Positions 1 through 11,560 are shown, counted from the stretch's first letter. The stretch is DNA of 64,000 nucleotides from Homarus americanus (GCF_018991925.1 NW_024735518.1:186001-250000), one strand, 5' to 3'. Numbers and translations: made by a program. The notes: generated by a model from the letters alone, not told the origin.

Positions 1-243
1 TCGCCACTGAGGACAGTCGCAAGATGAATTAGGTTTCCTGCCCTCACAATCAATACATTTTCCACTTGTAATGTCCCGTTGTCAACAACTTACTGCCTTG
101 TTTACCACAACAGGGTCAGATGTACATGCAGTTTCTTCGATCACTCCCACACCTCTGGCACTTAAGCAGCTCAGAGGATTGAGGATAACGGCCTGAACAA
201 GATCACCACCATCCAGATTCTTAATGTATTCAGAGTTCCCATC
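1..243 (-). pseudogene. Degenerate LINE ORF1 (gag-like) with three zinc knuckles
   Basis: On the minus strand three cysteine-rich motifs follow one another. The first reads CQRCGSDRRNC and the second PCCGKQG. The third, in another frame, reads CIDCEGRKPNSSCDCPQW. Three consecutive CCHC knuckles near the C-terminus are typical of ORF1 nucleic-acid-binding proteins of Jockey/I/R1-type LINEs, which package LINE RNA. The knuckles are damaged: expected histidines are replaced (Lys in the third), and a frameshift lies between the second and third. The segment runs off the left window edge, so its companion ORF2, if any, lies outside. A spurious chance match is possible because each knuckle is imperfect, but the order and spacing of all three support the call. 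Confidence 0.45.
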
Positions 244-566
244 TCACCATTAATGACCAAGAGAGACAAAACACGTCGACCTAGTGATATCGAACATAAA
301 GAAATTTGTCTTCTCAAGGCATATTTCTGGCACAGGTCAGTAATAACAACCACAACCTTGCTGTACTGGGTTTACAGACGGCATGAAGCCTGTCCTGGTA
401 CTGGGGAGAGTCCTCAGTCCTCTGGCTCTTGTTTAAATTAATGTAAAAAAATAAAAAAATTAATAAAAAGCAAATGCTTACGAAACTAAATAATACTAAA
501 TTATAAAAGTTTAAGAAGTTAAGTAAATGTAGCTGCCAAGAAGCAGATTCTCTTTGTGTGTTTCAG

Positions 567-692
567 GCATAGCGATATTGCTGGCGTTGCGTTCTTCTGT
601 GGGAGTCTCCCAGTCGGAAAAAAAAAAGATCCTACTTACTGAAGATTTAGAACAAAGTCTGAACGTTCAGGAGAGCCAGCCGCAGTGTAAAG
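567..692 (+). CDS. Candidate single exon of an unidentified host gene (possible secreted or membrane protein N-terminus)
   Basis: A pyrimidine-rich tract ending TTTCAG at 566 precedes 126 open bases, and the stretch ends at AAG|GTAAAC (donor at 693). The exon would be phase 1 at both ends. It encodes a hydrophobic run (IAILLALRSSVGVSQS) followed by a polar stretch (LLTEDLEQSLNVQESQP) ending in a Cys-Lys pair. The first part resembles the end of a signal peptide with a small-residue cleavage region. No start codon lies inside, so the first exon would be upstream. No match to a known family is recognised. The AG/GT pair could be coincidental, because such short exons arise by chance in 64 kb. 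Confidence 0.35.
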
Positions 693-889
693 GTAAACCT
701 CTGCCAGATTTTGTTCTTAAAATAAAAGTCAGCTCAGTAAAGAGGTTAGCTTAATACTTTATGAAAAAGTCTTTACGTTAAAGTTTGTAAAGTTTATCAT
801 CAGTTTTTATGTTAAGTAAAACCATATTTCAAAGTATAGAGTGTAGGCGATCCTGTAAAATTATAGATCATTTTAATACATATAAATAA

Positions 890-1040
890 TTTCATATAAA
901 ATCTCTAACCTAACCTACTTTAGGTATAATTTATATAATTTATGGTAATCGATCTCTTAAATGAGACAGAACACATGTTATCATATACGAATTTAAAGAA
1001 AATGTTATTCCTATTTTGGCAAAAACGAGTTTAGAACTTA
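890..1040 (+). repeat. Dispersed repeat with an AACCT head, copy 1
   Basis: This starts with two AACCT units, then ACTTTAGGTATAATTT, ATGGTAATCGA, a block around CTTAAATGAGACA, then CATATACG and CCTATTTTGGCAAA. The same blocks in the same order appear at 50795-50975, and the first blocks at 22888-22990. This is therefore an interspersed repeat of at least 150 bp, not unique DNA. Confidence 0.5.
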
Positions 1041-3420
1041 AATTACGATTAACCCTATTGAGCGCGCCATGTATTGTCGTGTTATGTTATGTACCGTAAA
1101 TAAAACTTTTTTTCAGGAACAAAATTGACAATTATTAAAAGTTGATAACCATTACTAAATTTTGAATGAAATTAGTGAAATTTGTAACAAATATCAAACA
1201 TTAAACCTAAACATATTTCCTCTACATGTACATTAGTTGTATATCATATGTGTGACCGTCGTAGACATACTTTTACAGCTATATATTATCCTTTAATATT
1301 TAAGAAGTGTTTGTATATATATGTATAAACTCCGGTACAGAAAATACTTAAGGATACACTTATGCTGTGTGTATCTCTAGGTGTAAACTGGGCTCAAGAC
1401 AAAGTTGAAGTCAAATAACCCAACAACAATTATAGTCATCTCCTGTTACGTCTTCCTTAATGATCACCAGAAAAAAAAAATATTATCATAATGTTCGTAA
1501 TCACTGGAGGAAAACTGCGGCGGCCAAAAGGCAAACAGCCAGCCCTGGTTAATATGATGATGAGTTTCTGGTTTCTTGTATACGATAATTAATTCCTATC
1601 AAGATAACAAGACGATGTAATTGTGAACTCTCATATATTATATCACTTGGAACCATACCTTGAGTTGACGATGTTGTTGCCTGGAATAGTAAGATGCGAG
1701 AATCTTTATGAATAATGGTTAGTAGACGAAATAATATGAGAAGAAAGTCGGAAAGAAAGAAAACTACATTTACGTTGATGTACCAAAATATTCTCATAGC
1801 CCAGATAAATTAGCATATCATTAGTTTATCTGGTCGATGAGTGGAATTAGTCTCTTGGAAACTCTACCGTATATAGAAGACTGTTAGATGGAGGTTAAGG
1901 TAGTAGGGTGGAGGGGAGGGAGGGTAAGATAAATTAGAGGGCAGGGAGGTAAATAAAGATGGAGGGAAAGCAAGGAAGAAGGAAGGAAGGATAGAGGAGG
2001 TAGGTAATGTGTGACTATTTACTGGATGAAGGAAATAAGGCAGCATACATTACTCTTTAATAAAAGTTTTTACAAATAATATCACAAATAATGTTTTACA
2101 CAGCATCTTTCATGTGCATTGTTAATACTTTACTATGAATAAATATAAATTTTCTTGTGCAATACAGTAAGAATATTGTTTAAACCTAGAGATGAATCGT
2201 CATTTCATAAACATTTTGTATGGGAGAGAAACATAAGAAGGTAAAAGGCCCGAGTAAAATAAATTGTGAATGACTAGTATGTTATTAAAGTAAGATCTTT
2301 TTTTTTATCTCTGAATGAAGATTAATGTCATTAGGATATTATTATTTTGCGTTGTAAAATAAAAACGAAATGTATACGTATTCCCCGTGACTGAGAGAAC
2401 GACCGTGAAACAGTATTGGTGGTACAGTTTTATGCTTTTATGACTTGGTAGTTGGGGCCACATGATTTTTCCATAAGAACATCAAGGTTGCGATTGGGCT
2501 TTCACTACAAGGGCCTAAGTAACGCTGAGGTGGCTCGCTGGACTTATAATTCAACAGCATTATGACAACAGTACAGCCACACTAATATCGGTATCATTGG
2601 GACACAAGGATGATGGTGAAGTATAAATAAAAGGTTGTGTTTTGAGAGACTAGTGTGTGAACTTTACCCTAAGTGCCAACTATAGACATTTTCTCTATTA
2701 TAATTTATCCTTAAATACTCTATCCTATTAAATACAACAAACTACATTGGTGTACAAACCATCAAGATAACGAAATAGATATGAAATTAACATGAAATAC
2801 TATTATAGTAACACTGCTACAGCAGAGATCCACCACTAACACTACAAAAAGGTTTAAGTCTACGTTCAATAGTTTCAGATTGTGACGCACAACAGGGGTA
2901 TACTGCATATATACATTATATTACAAAGTGTAACTCGCTCTAAAATGTGTCATTATGATTTGTGTGAGACAACAGGAGTCGCCTTGTTCATTTTGAAATT
3001 CATCGGACCTCCGTAGAGATACTTTTGAGGGCGAATTACATTTTTCATTAATGACAGTGGGTGTGAACGAATAAAGGAGTACTGTAATAGTTTAAGGTAA
3101 ACTAAGTATATTGTCTCGTTCCGTCTAGAACCAAAAGACGAGCAAAAGAAGTGCTCAGTGAGCCATGCACAATTCTAGTTATTTGTTAGTTTCATCAATG
3201 ATTGCATTAACTTTTGATTCCAATGACTGAATGACTTTGTAGAGTATCTCAAAAAAAGTTTGTGCACACTCTGTGTGAAACATTATGAGACCATAGATGA
3301 TAGATAGTGGGATATGCGTGTTCCTGCCCGATATTGTTTAACATAAATAATGCAATGTGTGTTTATTTCGGCATAATTAATATGATGTTCGGTTACCAAA
3401 TTTAGAAGGATCAGTATGCG
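1041..3420. other. AT-rich DNA without recognisable genes
   Basis: No supported coding region is seen. The stretch holds a purine-rich patch (about 1885-2000, GGAGGGAGGG and GGAAGGAAGG runs) and otherwise low-complexity AT-rich sequence. Short open frames here show no family similarity or splice context. Confidence 0.5.
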
Positions 3421-3482
3421 ACAGAGCCACCCATACCAACCCTCCCGGGACACAGAGCCACCCATACCAACCCTCCCGGGAC
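3421..3482. repeat. 31-bp tandem duplication
   Basis: Two adjacent copies of a 31-bp unit beginning ACAGAGCCACCC and containing CCCTCCCGGGA are essentially identical, which implies a recent local duplication. It lies just 3' of unremarkable AT-rich DNA. The flanking sequence to 3832 is less AT-rich but contains no recognised gene. Confidence 0.8.
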
Positions 3483-3884
3483 TTAACGAGTTGCATGTTG
3501 CCTTTCGGAAGTTATCGGACCCAACAGATAAATTGTAACGGGAATTTTCCCCCCACACACTCATCATTCTGTCACTTCATGTAACTTGCTGACAAAACCC
3601 ATGACCCTTCAGACGCCCTTAATGCATGAGTCATAAGGGCAAGCATGAACTCCGCATGCTTCCCAGTTGGGCACTGTAAACGTTTCTGCACTTCACCTTG
3701 CACAGGATGTAAGGGGTGGCCCAATAAACTAGCCCCCTCGGGGTAATCTAAAAGAAAATCTAAATATAATTTTAATTTGTTGAAATTTGCTCTTTCACTT
3801 AAGATGTCATTCACCGCCAAATAACAACTCATGGATATCTTTTATAGGTTAGGCAAAGTTAGATTAGGTTCTGTATGAAACTAT

Positions 3885-4295
<411 letters not shown>

Positions 4296-4360
<65 letters not shown>
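4296..4360. repeat. (TA)n microsatellite
   Basis: About 32 TA units form the right border of the Penelope-like inverted pair. Confidence 0.97.
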
Positions 4361-4364
<4 letters not shown>

Positions 4365-5280
4365 TGTATAAGCTTCCTCCGAACTATCATGTAAACGCTA
4401 AGTGTACGGTGTATTAATAGCGTATAAAATATTGTTAACCAAGCTGTTGTGATCTTTTTTATATCATACACGTACGTACATACATCAGTACACAGGAACA
4501 CACAATCACATACACACACGCAAACAGCTAAACAGACACACCCACACACTCTTCCTCGCAGACACCGAGAAATACCCCCCAAAAAACAATGTTTTCTTCT
4601 CTGGTGAAAAGGAAAAGAAATAAAACATCCAATTGAGCGAGCGATGACCTCGTGTGCAGGTTTAGGGCCGGGCTTTACCAAGTATCCCATCTACATCTTG
4701 CATCCCACGGGAGAAATAGGACAAATATATCTCACAAAAAGAAGAAAATACATTGCAAAATAAATAAACCCTTATATCCCGCGCTAACACAACAGGAACA
4801 TCAGGTAAACTGCATTGTTTGATCTCAACCAATATCACCAGAAGCACAGTACCTTTACTTTCTCAATCCTCCACATATCTCTCAATCTTTTTCTCTCATC
4901 TTCCAACCCCTTCCTTTCTCTCATGTCACAGTTTAATGAAATATTGTAAACAACCAGAGAATTAGTTGTACAACACGATACGACGGCACAATATTTATTG
5001 GCTGGAGCACTGATGCACTTAGTTCTCTACCATAAAAGGTCTCTTTGCAAATACTCGGCGGCCATTTATGTAATACACCATTTTGTTGAGATGCATCCAA
5101 AGAACGGTGATCCTCAGCTTCTCCCGTTTTTATTTGTTTTCTTCTTGGCTTGGGATGGATATAGCGGTCTCTTCATGTTAGGTATTGACCACCATTTACA
5201 TATAAACTGTATACAAATGACACTTTGTCTTTAACAGAGCATATAACTTAATGTTTAAGTCTTGTTAGGAGTGTATATAA
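4361..5280. other. Unassigned sequence
   Basis: Mixed-composition DNA contains a short CA-rich patch (4495-4550). No coding region with family similarity is seen. Confidence 0.5.
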
Positions 5281-5560
5281 CACACTAGCAAAATTACCCG
5301 CCTTTACACAGGTTAGATATATTCTTTATAACCTTGACTTGCCTTCCCTGACACGGGTAAATTACCTGTGGTAACATCTCAGTCGGGGAAGATTTTTGGT
5401 TCCTGCCCGGACCACCCGGGGGTCCGTGGTCAATAATAATACCAAGGTGCACAACCTTGGGACCCATGTAGTATGTGTGCAAAGTTTTTGGCCTCTAACT
5501 GCTGCCGTTTTGGAGCTATGACTGGAACAGACAGGCAGACAGATAGACGTACAGACGCAT
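5281..5560. repeat. Probable dispersed repeat with a GACAGACAGGCAGACAG-type tail
   Basis: This is a moderately G+C-rich block. It contains a passage ending in TTTTGGAGCTATGACTGGA followed by an ACAGACAGGCAGACAGATAGAC tail-like run. Blocks of this style, a conserved sentence plus a short ACAG repeat, are common interspersed repeats in invertebrate genomes. No second full copy is present in the window, so the family call is tentative. Confidence 0.3.
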
Positions 5561-5794
5561 CTTTTTTGCCATATTTATTTTGGTTCAAGCTTATTGGCAG
5601 TTTGAAAAGAGAATTCACAGAGGAAGAAATAATAGGAAAATAAAAAAAATATATAAAATACAGAGAATATGAGGATATTGAATAAAAAGGAGACACATTC
5701 TCAGAAAGAGAGAGGGACTGAAGTAGGATGAGCTAGAGGCGTAAGTTAGACGAGGAGTGACGAGACCCAAGTGATGATGTGAGATTAAGGTAGG

Positions 5795-6228
5795 TGAGTG
5801 AACTACACCACAGAAGATTTAGACACGATACCCGAGGCACCGACTATATACAGAGATAGTGAAGAAAATAGATTAAGCGAGATAGTAGTGAATAGTAACG
5901 ATGTTAATAAACAAATAGGCAAACTAAAGCCTAATAATTCACCAGGTCCTGATAAGATATTTCCCAGAGTATTAAAGGAATGCTAAGGAAAGCCCTTAGC
6001 AAATTTGTTTAGCATGTCATTAAAAACGGGTGTAGAACTAGAATCCTGGAGGATAGCGAATGTGTTACCGATTTTCAAGAAGGGAGATAGATCACTATCC
6101 TCTATTTACCGTCCAATCAGTTTAACATAAATTTAGGCAAATTGCTGGAAGCAATAATTACAAACTCTATTCGAAATCACCTGGAGAAGCACAAGTTGAT
6201 AAATGATTCCCAACATGGCTTCACAAGT
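5795..6228 (+). pseudogene. CR1-like LINE reverse transcriptase fragment (N-terminal part)
   Basis: Translation gives the pre-RT linker (NYTTEDLDTIPEAPT) and the RT entry block KLKPNNSPGPDKIFPRVLKEC. It continues after a stop as LANLFSMSLKTGV, SWRIANVLPIFKKGDRSL and YRPISLT, and then NDSQHGFTS in another frame. The same protein order is seen in the minus-strand copy at 33988-35815, which identifies the family. The copy has an in-frame stop after KEC and a small deletion after YRPISLT. It stops at GFTS, directly before RT motif A, where a different LINE begins. Confidence 0.85.
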
Positions 6229-7340
6229 GTTCACTCTCGAGAGTGGAGTACCTCAAGGAGGATGCCTTTCTCCAACACTATATACAATATATACCTCAGA
6301 CATACCTCAAACTACTCCCTTTAGCTAGTAAGTAATGTTTGCTGATGATATCACTCAAATAGTATCATACCCAGGAAAATCAACCCAATTTATGGCACTC
6401 TACACGGCAACAGCGATAAAAAACATAAATGACTTTGAGAAAAAATGGAAAATCAGGACAAATAAGAACAAATTCAAGATAATACCAATAGCCAAGATCA
6501 AAACAAATCCAGTAATAGTCGACCAGGAACTGTACCCAAACGAAACTGAAGGCGAAACAAACTACACTGAAGCCAGAATGCTTGAAATAAAGCTAACAAA
6601 AAGAGGATATTTAACTTACATAAAAAATAAAGAGCGACAGGCAAGAATAAGACTATCAACAAGAAAACGTTTTAATAATCTTAGCATAAATAACAAAAGA
6701 AAGATTTATATAGCCCTTGTCAAATCAATTATGGACTACCCACCCATCCCACTGAACACACTTAGTAAAACGAGCATTAAAAGGTTACAAACAGTACAAA
6801 ATATAGCCCTCAGATTTATTTATAACATAAAATATACAGACCACATCAATAATGAACAGCTACACAAGAGAGCAAACCTCCTAGCATTTAAAGTAGAAAT
6901 ACACAACAAAGCCGCAAATATTTGGAACACAGTGACTGAACTCAACACAGAAACTTACCAAAACTGGATAAATAATATATATAATGAAGAAATCCAAGAA
7001 CATGGTTGGTTTAAATCAGCCAGAAATTAAATAATTGAACCATCTCCTGCCCCAATATACATATAAAACATTAATAGAGAGAATAAAAGATGAGAGTGAC
7101 CTACCAGCTCCACTAAGAACCTGGCAGGCCTCTCCATACAGTGTACCTTTAGACTAACATAACTAACACTTAACTAACACATTAACAAAAAAATAAAATA
7201 AATAAAATGTGACTACCCTCCCAGCCATACAAGGACCTGGGAGGGCTCACTAACTCCACCACAGTAAGGTAAGAAGTATAATAAGCAGCACTATATAAAT
7301 AAACCAATACTAATACAAAGTTCTGACGACCCGAGGGAGC
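6229..7340 (+). pseudogene. 5'-truncated Jockey-like LINE (RT catalytic end, C-terminus and 3' UTR)
   Basis: This begins with RT motif B (SGVPQGGCLSPTLYNIYTSDIP). After two adjacent stops comes an open frame from 6335 to 7030 that starts MFADDITQIV, the FADD catalytic motif C. The remaining 220 residues are the thumb and C-terminal region, with the features RKIYIALVKSIMDY and LQTVQNIALRFIYNI. These show the usual pattern of Jockey-clade LINEs, where an old copy number of transcripts is reverse-transcribed at the target site. Fingers and motif A are missing. About 300 bp of A-rich 3' UTR follows 7030. It is joined without spacer to a CR1-like fragment of another family. Confidence 0.8.
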
Positions 7341-7740
7341 AGAACAAAGATAGAAAAAAACATAAGAGATAAGATGAAGCGATCAGGTTGAGCCCAGGTT
7401 CTTTCTACTCTTATTGTTTTAAGTTTCACCACTTTTCTTCAATCCCTAATAATCTTCTTTGACCTCCTGACTTATGACTCCTAAGCCAAAGAAGGTCAGA
7501 CTACATCATTCTCTCAAGCAGACAAGACCTCCTCACAAGAAGCTCCTCCACAGCTCAGCAACTCCCTGCATCTTACTGCACTGGATAATATAATTTTGTA
7601 AACAGAACGTTATTGTGAGTTTCCTTTCTCACCTCCATCCGTAGTGCGAGATCTCTTCCATGTACATGTGTATGTGAGCCTAACAAGAGAAATTTGACAA
7701 CTGGCCACATATACTACGCTACAATTTATGACCCACGGAG
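7341..7740 (+). mobile_element. Probable 5' LTR remnant and leader of the Ty3/Gypsy element
   Basis: This stretch lies between the end of the Jockey-like 3' UTR and the gag remnant. It has the composition of a retrotransposon LTR U5/leader, with pyrimidine-rich blocks, GGATAATATAATTTTGTAAAC and CTTTCTCACCTCC. The LTR borders and primer-binding site could not be fixed, because the 3' LTR is cut off after a few bases and offers no copy for comparison. Confidence 0.35.
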
Positions 7741-7758
7741 TGACGCACTCACACAAGG

Positions 7759-8540
7759 ATGGATGCGAAACGGATCACTTTCCCAGTCTTCAGCCACAAC
7801 ATCGAGGACTGGATAATTCACGTGGAGGCAGTTCTCACCGGCTCAACAGCTACAGACGAGCAGAAGTATGTCGCCCTAGTCTGTTCCTTGCCCACAGAAG
7901 TTGCCACGTAAGTCTCAGAAGTCATCAGTTCTACGTGATGCTCTTAAGAGGCGATACCAGCGGCCTGGTGCCAGTATCCAGCAAGACCTATCAAGTCTAC
8001 CCCTCGGCAACCCAACGCCTGCACGTCTGTGGGACGAGATGCGTTGATTGAACTCCCGCCACACAGACAGGCTTCCTAACACTGCCCTACGCCAGCTTCA
8101 CGCCCAGAAGCTCCCAGCAGAAGTTCGCCTCGCCCTGTCCGCACTGGACTACTCTACAACCTCGGCGACCTACGCAGCCACGGCAGACAGAGTATTCCAT
8201 GAATACACTGCGCCATGCTGCCGCAGACAACTCAGTGGCCACACCATCACTTAGCACCGGTCTCGTCAACCGGATCAACGCCCCTCAGACGAGCAACATC
8301 TTACAAGACATGAGGGACCTGCTACAGTCTCCACACAGCAGGATGGAAAACCCTCGAGCAGCTCTGCTCCTCCAAGCTTCCTGCTGCTCCTGTCCCTGCC
8401 CCACGCACTGTGTCCTACCATCCCCGAAGTCTTCGCCCTGCCTCGGACGCCGCCGCCAGCTCCCAGCACAGTGCACTCACCCTCTGCTGGTACCATCAAC
8501 GATTCGGTGCTAACGCTAGACGTTGTGAGGCTCCCTATAA
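7759..8540 (+). pseudogene. gag: Gag remnant of a Ty3/Gypsy retrotransposon
   Basis: A start at 7759 opens 50 residues beginning MDAKRITFPVFSHNIEDWII and containing HVEAVL and DEQKYVALVCSLPTEVA, ended by TAA at 7909. Related Gag sequence continues beyond this stop in other frames: LKRRYQ, then LRQLHAQKLPAEVRLALSALD, typical of arthropod Gypsy capsid domains (the helix with L-R-x-L-x-x-x-LP-x-x-VR). After another shift near 8200, NRINAPQTSNILQDMRDLL follows. Gag forms the virus-like particle that holds element RNA in the cytoplasm. At least three frameshifts or stops make this copy non-functional. It lies just upstream of pol in the normal order. Confidence 0.75.
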
Positions 8541-8564
8541 CTAGGGAAACGGCATCGACGGGGA

Positions 8565-10106
8565 TTGGTACATTCCACAACCTCCGTCACTTCAGGCGTC
8601 TCACTACTGCATATCACCGACCGCATCTCCGGCAGGAAATTCCTCGTTGACACAGGGGCATCGGTCAGCATCATCCCTACCTCACCGCTAGACACATCAA
8701 AGCAACCCTCATATGACCTGTTTGCCGCCAACGGCATCCCGCAATACCTCCTACGGCGCACACATCCTCGCCTTAGACCTTGGTTCCCAAGACTGCGCTG
8801 GTCCTTTGTGGTGGCAGACGTTTCTCAACCCATCTTTGACTTCGACTTCCTCACCTTCCACAAGCTCGTCGTTGACCCAAGCAACCTTTGCCTCATCCAC
8901 GAGCCTACATCACACACGATCAAGGGTACACGTGCTGCAGTCACCGACATCATCGCCTGTCTCTCGCCGCCCAACGAGTTCTCCCATTTGCTCGAGGAGT
9001 TCAATGATATTTTCTCACCCAGAGTCTCTCCACCACCACCACCTACGACGGGAATCTTCCACCACATTGAGACTACAGGACCTCCAGTCTTCTCAAGCCC
9101 TCGCCGCCTTCGCTTTGAGCTCCTCAACACAGCCAAGGTGGAATGCAACAGACTCCTCCAAGACGGCATCATTCGACCTTCAAAGAGTCCCAGGGCATTT
9201 CCTCTTCACATGGTTCCAAAGCCATCATCCAACGACTGGAGGATATGCGGTGACTACAGAGCCCTGAACCTCGTCACCAAACCTGACAGGTACCCTATCC
9301 TGCATGTCCAGGACTTCCACCACAAACTCCACGGCATGACCATCTTCTCGAAGATCGACTTGGAGCGAGCCTTCCACCAGATTCCAGTGGCACCTGCAGA
9401 AATCCAGGAGACTGCCATCACCACCCCGTTCAGTCTCTTCGAGTATGCCTACATGAGTTTTGGATTACGCAATGCAGCTCAGACCTTCCAGAGGTACATG
9501 GACCACATTCTTCACGACCTCGACTTTGCCACAGTCTACATAGACGACATTTTCGTCACATCTCCGACGCCTGCCGAGCATCATCACCACTTACGGGTCC
9601 TTCTCCAACGTCTGCAGAACAACAACATGAAAGTTCATCCCGCCAAGTGCGTCTTCGGAGCCCCCTCCATCGACTTCCTCGATCACAGAGTCTCCTCGAG
9701 CGGCATCCAACCCCTACCACATAAGGTAACTGCCATCAAAGAGTTCCCCAAACTTGAGACAGCAAAAAAGCTCCGAGAATTCCTGGGTTTAGTCAACTAC
9801 TACCATCGCTTCATTGCCCAGGCTGCTAACATCCTCGCTCCTCTCCACGATCTCCCCAAGACATCTCACAAGCCTCTCACGTGGACTCAAAAGGCTTTTA
9901 CAGCATTCAACAATATCAAGCAGCACATCACACGCCTTACCCTGCTGGCGCACCCTGCCCCCAACGCCCGGACCACTGTCACAGCAGACGCTTCCTCTAC
10001 TGCCGTGGGTGCCGTCTTACAACATGAGATCAACGGAACTCTCATGCACCAGTGCTTTCTTCTCACAGCGGCTGCAACCACTACACCTCAAGTACAGCGC
10101 CTTTGA
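8565..10106 (+). pseudogene. pol: Pol of a Ty3/Gypsy retrotransposon: protease and reverse transcriptase
   Basis: This is an open frame of 513 codons. The aspartic protease active site reads [11 protein letters not shown] (residues about 28-38). A short segment around 8746-8790 reads better in another frame ([13 protein letters not shown]), so two compensating indels are likely. RT follows: the entry region with FPLHMVPKP and [11 protein letters not shown], motif [15 protein letters not shown], motif [16 protein letters not shown], and motif C VYIDDIF with the two catalytic Asp residues. The tether [15 protein letters not shown] leads into RNase H, whose first catalytic Asp is in [14 protein letters not shown]. 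The frame is then lost near 10050, within RNase H. The family reverse-transcribes its own RNA inside particles. RT motifs are intact, but the polyprotein is broken. Confidence 0.92.
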
Positions 10107-10401
10107 TCGAGAGCTCCTGGCCATATATCTTGCTGTCAAGCATTTCCAGCACTTCCTCGGGGCCCGTCAGTTCACCATTTTCACTGATCACAAGCCCCTC
10201 GTCCACGCCTTTGCTTCAACCTCTGAGACACATACACTTCATGTTCTTCGCCAATTGGCTTACATCTCGGAGTTCACCAGCGACATCCAACACATCAAAG
10301 GCTGCCACAAAGAGATCGCCAACACTTTCTCTCGTTGTATATCCAGCATTCTTCCCTCATCTCCACCCATTGATTACAGACAGCTCGCTGTAGCTCAATA
10401 G
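10050..10401 (+). pseudogene. pol: Pol continued: RNase H C-terminal part (shifted frame)
   Basis: The polyprotein resumes in a second frame with [20 protein letters not shown] (RNase H Glu) and FTIFTDHKPLVHAF (RNase H Asp), then HVLRQLAYISEFT and HIKGCHKEIANTFSR, the usual end of Gypsy RNase H. It ends with a stop at 10399. The shift relative to the upstream RT frame is about one base near 10045-10060. RNase H removes the RNA strand during minus-strand DNA synthesis. All three acidic residues are visible across the two frames, so only the reading frame is damaged. Confidence 0.88.
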
Positions 10402-11560
10402 AACGGCGAAGACCTTGCAGCATACAAGACATCTCCCTCAGGTCTCGCCCTCCAAGAACTCCTCGTTCCTGGCACGAACATCAGGTTGTGGTGCGAAATG
10501 TCCTGTGGGCAGCCTAGACCGTTCGTGCCTCACGTCCACCGCCAGACCATCTTCGACCGCATCCATGGTCTCAGCCACCCAGGTGTACGGGCCTCCCAGC
10601 GCCTTCTCACGCAAAGTGTCGTCTGGCCCGGCATCAAGGCTGATACTCGGAAATGGGCTGTCCAGTGCCTGGCCTGCCAGTCCTCTAAGATACATCGACA
10701 CACACACGGGCTCCCTTAGAAAACTTTCTTGTACCCAAAGGACTCTTCCAGGTAGTACACATCGACATAGTGGGACCTCTTCCAGCATCCTGTGGCAACA
10801 CCTACATCTTCACCTGCATTGACCGTTCCACCAGGTGGATAGAAGCCATTCCCATGCTTAATGCTACAGCAGTCAGCCGTCCGCACCTTCCTGTCTGGTT
10901 GGGTCTCCCGTTTCGGTCCTCCCACGACTGTCATCACCGACCGAGGAGTCCAGTTTCAGTCCCAACTCTGGCACAATCTCCTGCAGTTCCTCGGCACTAG
11001 CAGGCATCGCACTACCTCTTACCACCCTCAGTCCAACGGCATGGTAGAACGGTTTCATCGGCAGCAGAAGGACGGCATCAAGGCACACGACCCCTATAGC
11101 TAGACGGATGCTCTACCCTTAGTGCTCCTTGGCACCCGTGCATCACACAAAGAGGACATAGACTGTAGCTCAGCGGATCTCACCCAAGGCGAGCCCCTTC
11201 GCCTACCCGGGGACTTCTCACTTACTCCTGACCTTGACCACTTCACTCCAGCTGTCCGTCATGATCTACTAAAAATACTACGACAGGCAGTTTCTGCATT
11301 CAAGGCTACGGCCCCACGCCAGTGTTCCCATCGCCCTGAACAGATCCCTCCTGCACTACTCAATGCCGAGCATGTCTTCGTCAGGCGCGATGCTCACCGT
11401 AACCCACTTCACCACCCCTATGATGGACCCTTCCCGGTGCTCGCACGGTCAGCGAAGTTCCTGATGATCAATTGCAATGGCAGACACGACACCGTCAGCA
11501 TCGATCGAGTGAAGCCAACCACTTTACCCGATGGTGCCCCAGCCCAACATTCCCCCCAGC
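10402..11560 (+). pseudogene. int: Integrase of the Ty3/Gypsy element, with GPY/F module
   Basis: The zinc-binding HHCC region is visible as IFDRIHGLSHPGVRAS, then WPGIKADTRKWAVQCLACQ. The catalytic core follows in several frames: IDIVGPLP-type Asp near 10760, ITDRGVQFQSQLW near 10930 and NGMVERFHRQQK near 11045. The last two place Asp and Glu exactly 35 residues apart, the D,D-35-E signature. A TAG at 11101 replaces an expected Trp (DPYS, stop, TDALPLVLLG). The C-terminal GPY/F module reads YDGPFPVLARSAKF with VSIDRVKP (about 11420-11515). Integrase inserts the cDNA into chromosomes. Stops at 10718 and 11101 plus at least two frameshifts inactivate it. Confidence 0.9.

Noticed and set aside
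3572..3832. 86-codon minus-strand frame as a gene
   Set aside because: It starts with ATG and is not low complexity, but there is no promoter, splice or family evidence and the length is expected by chance.
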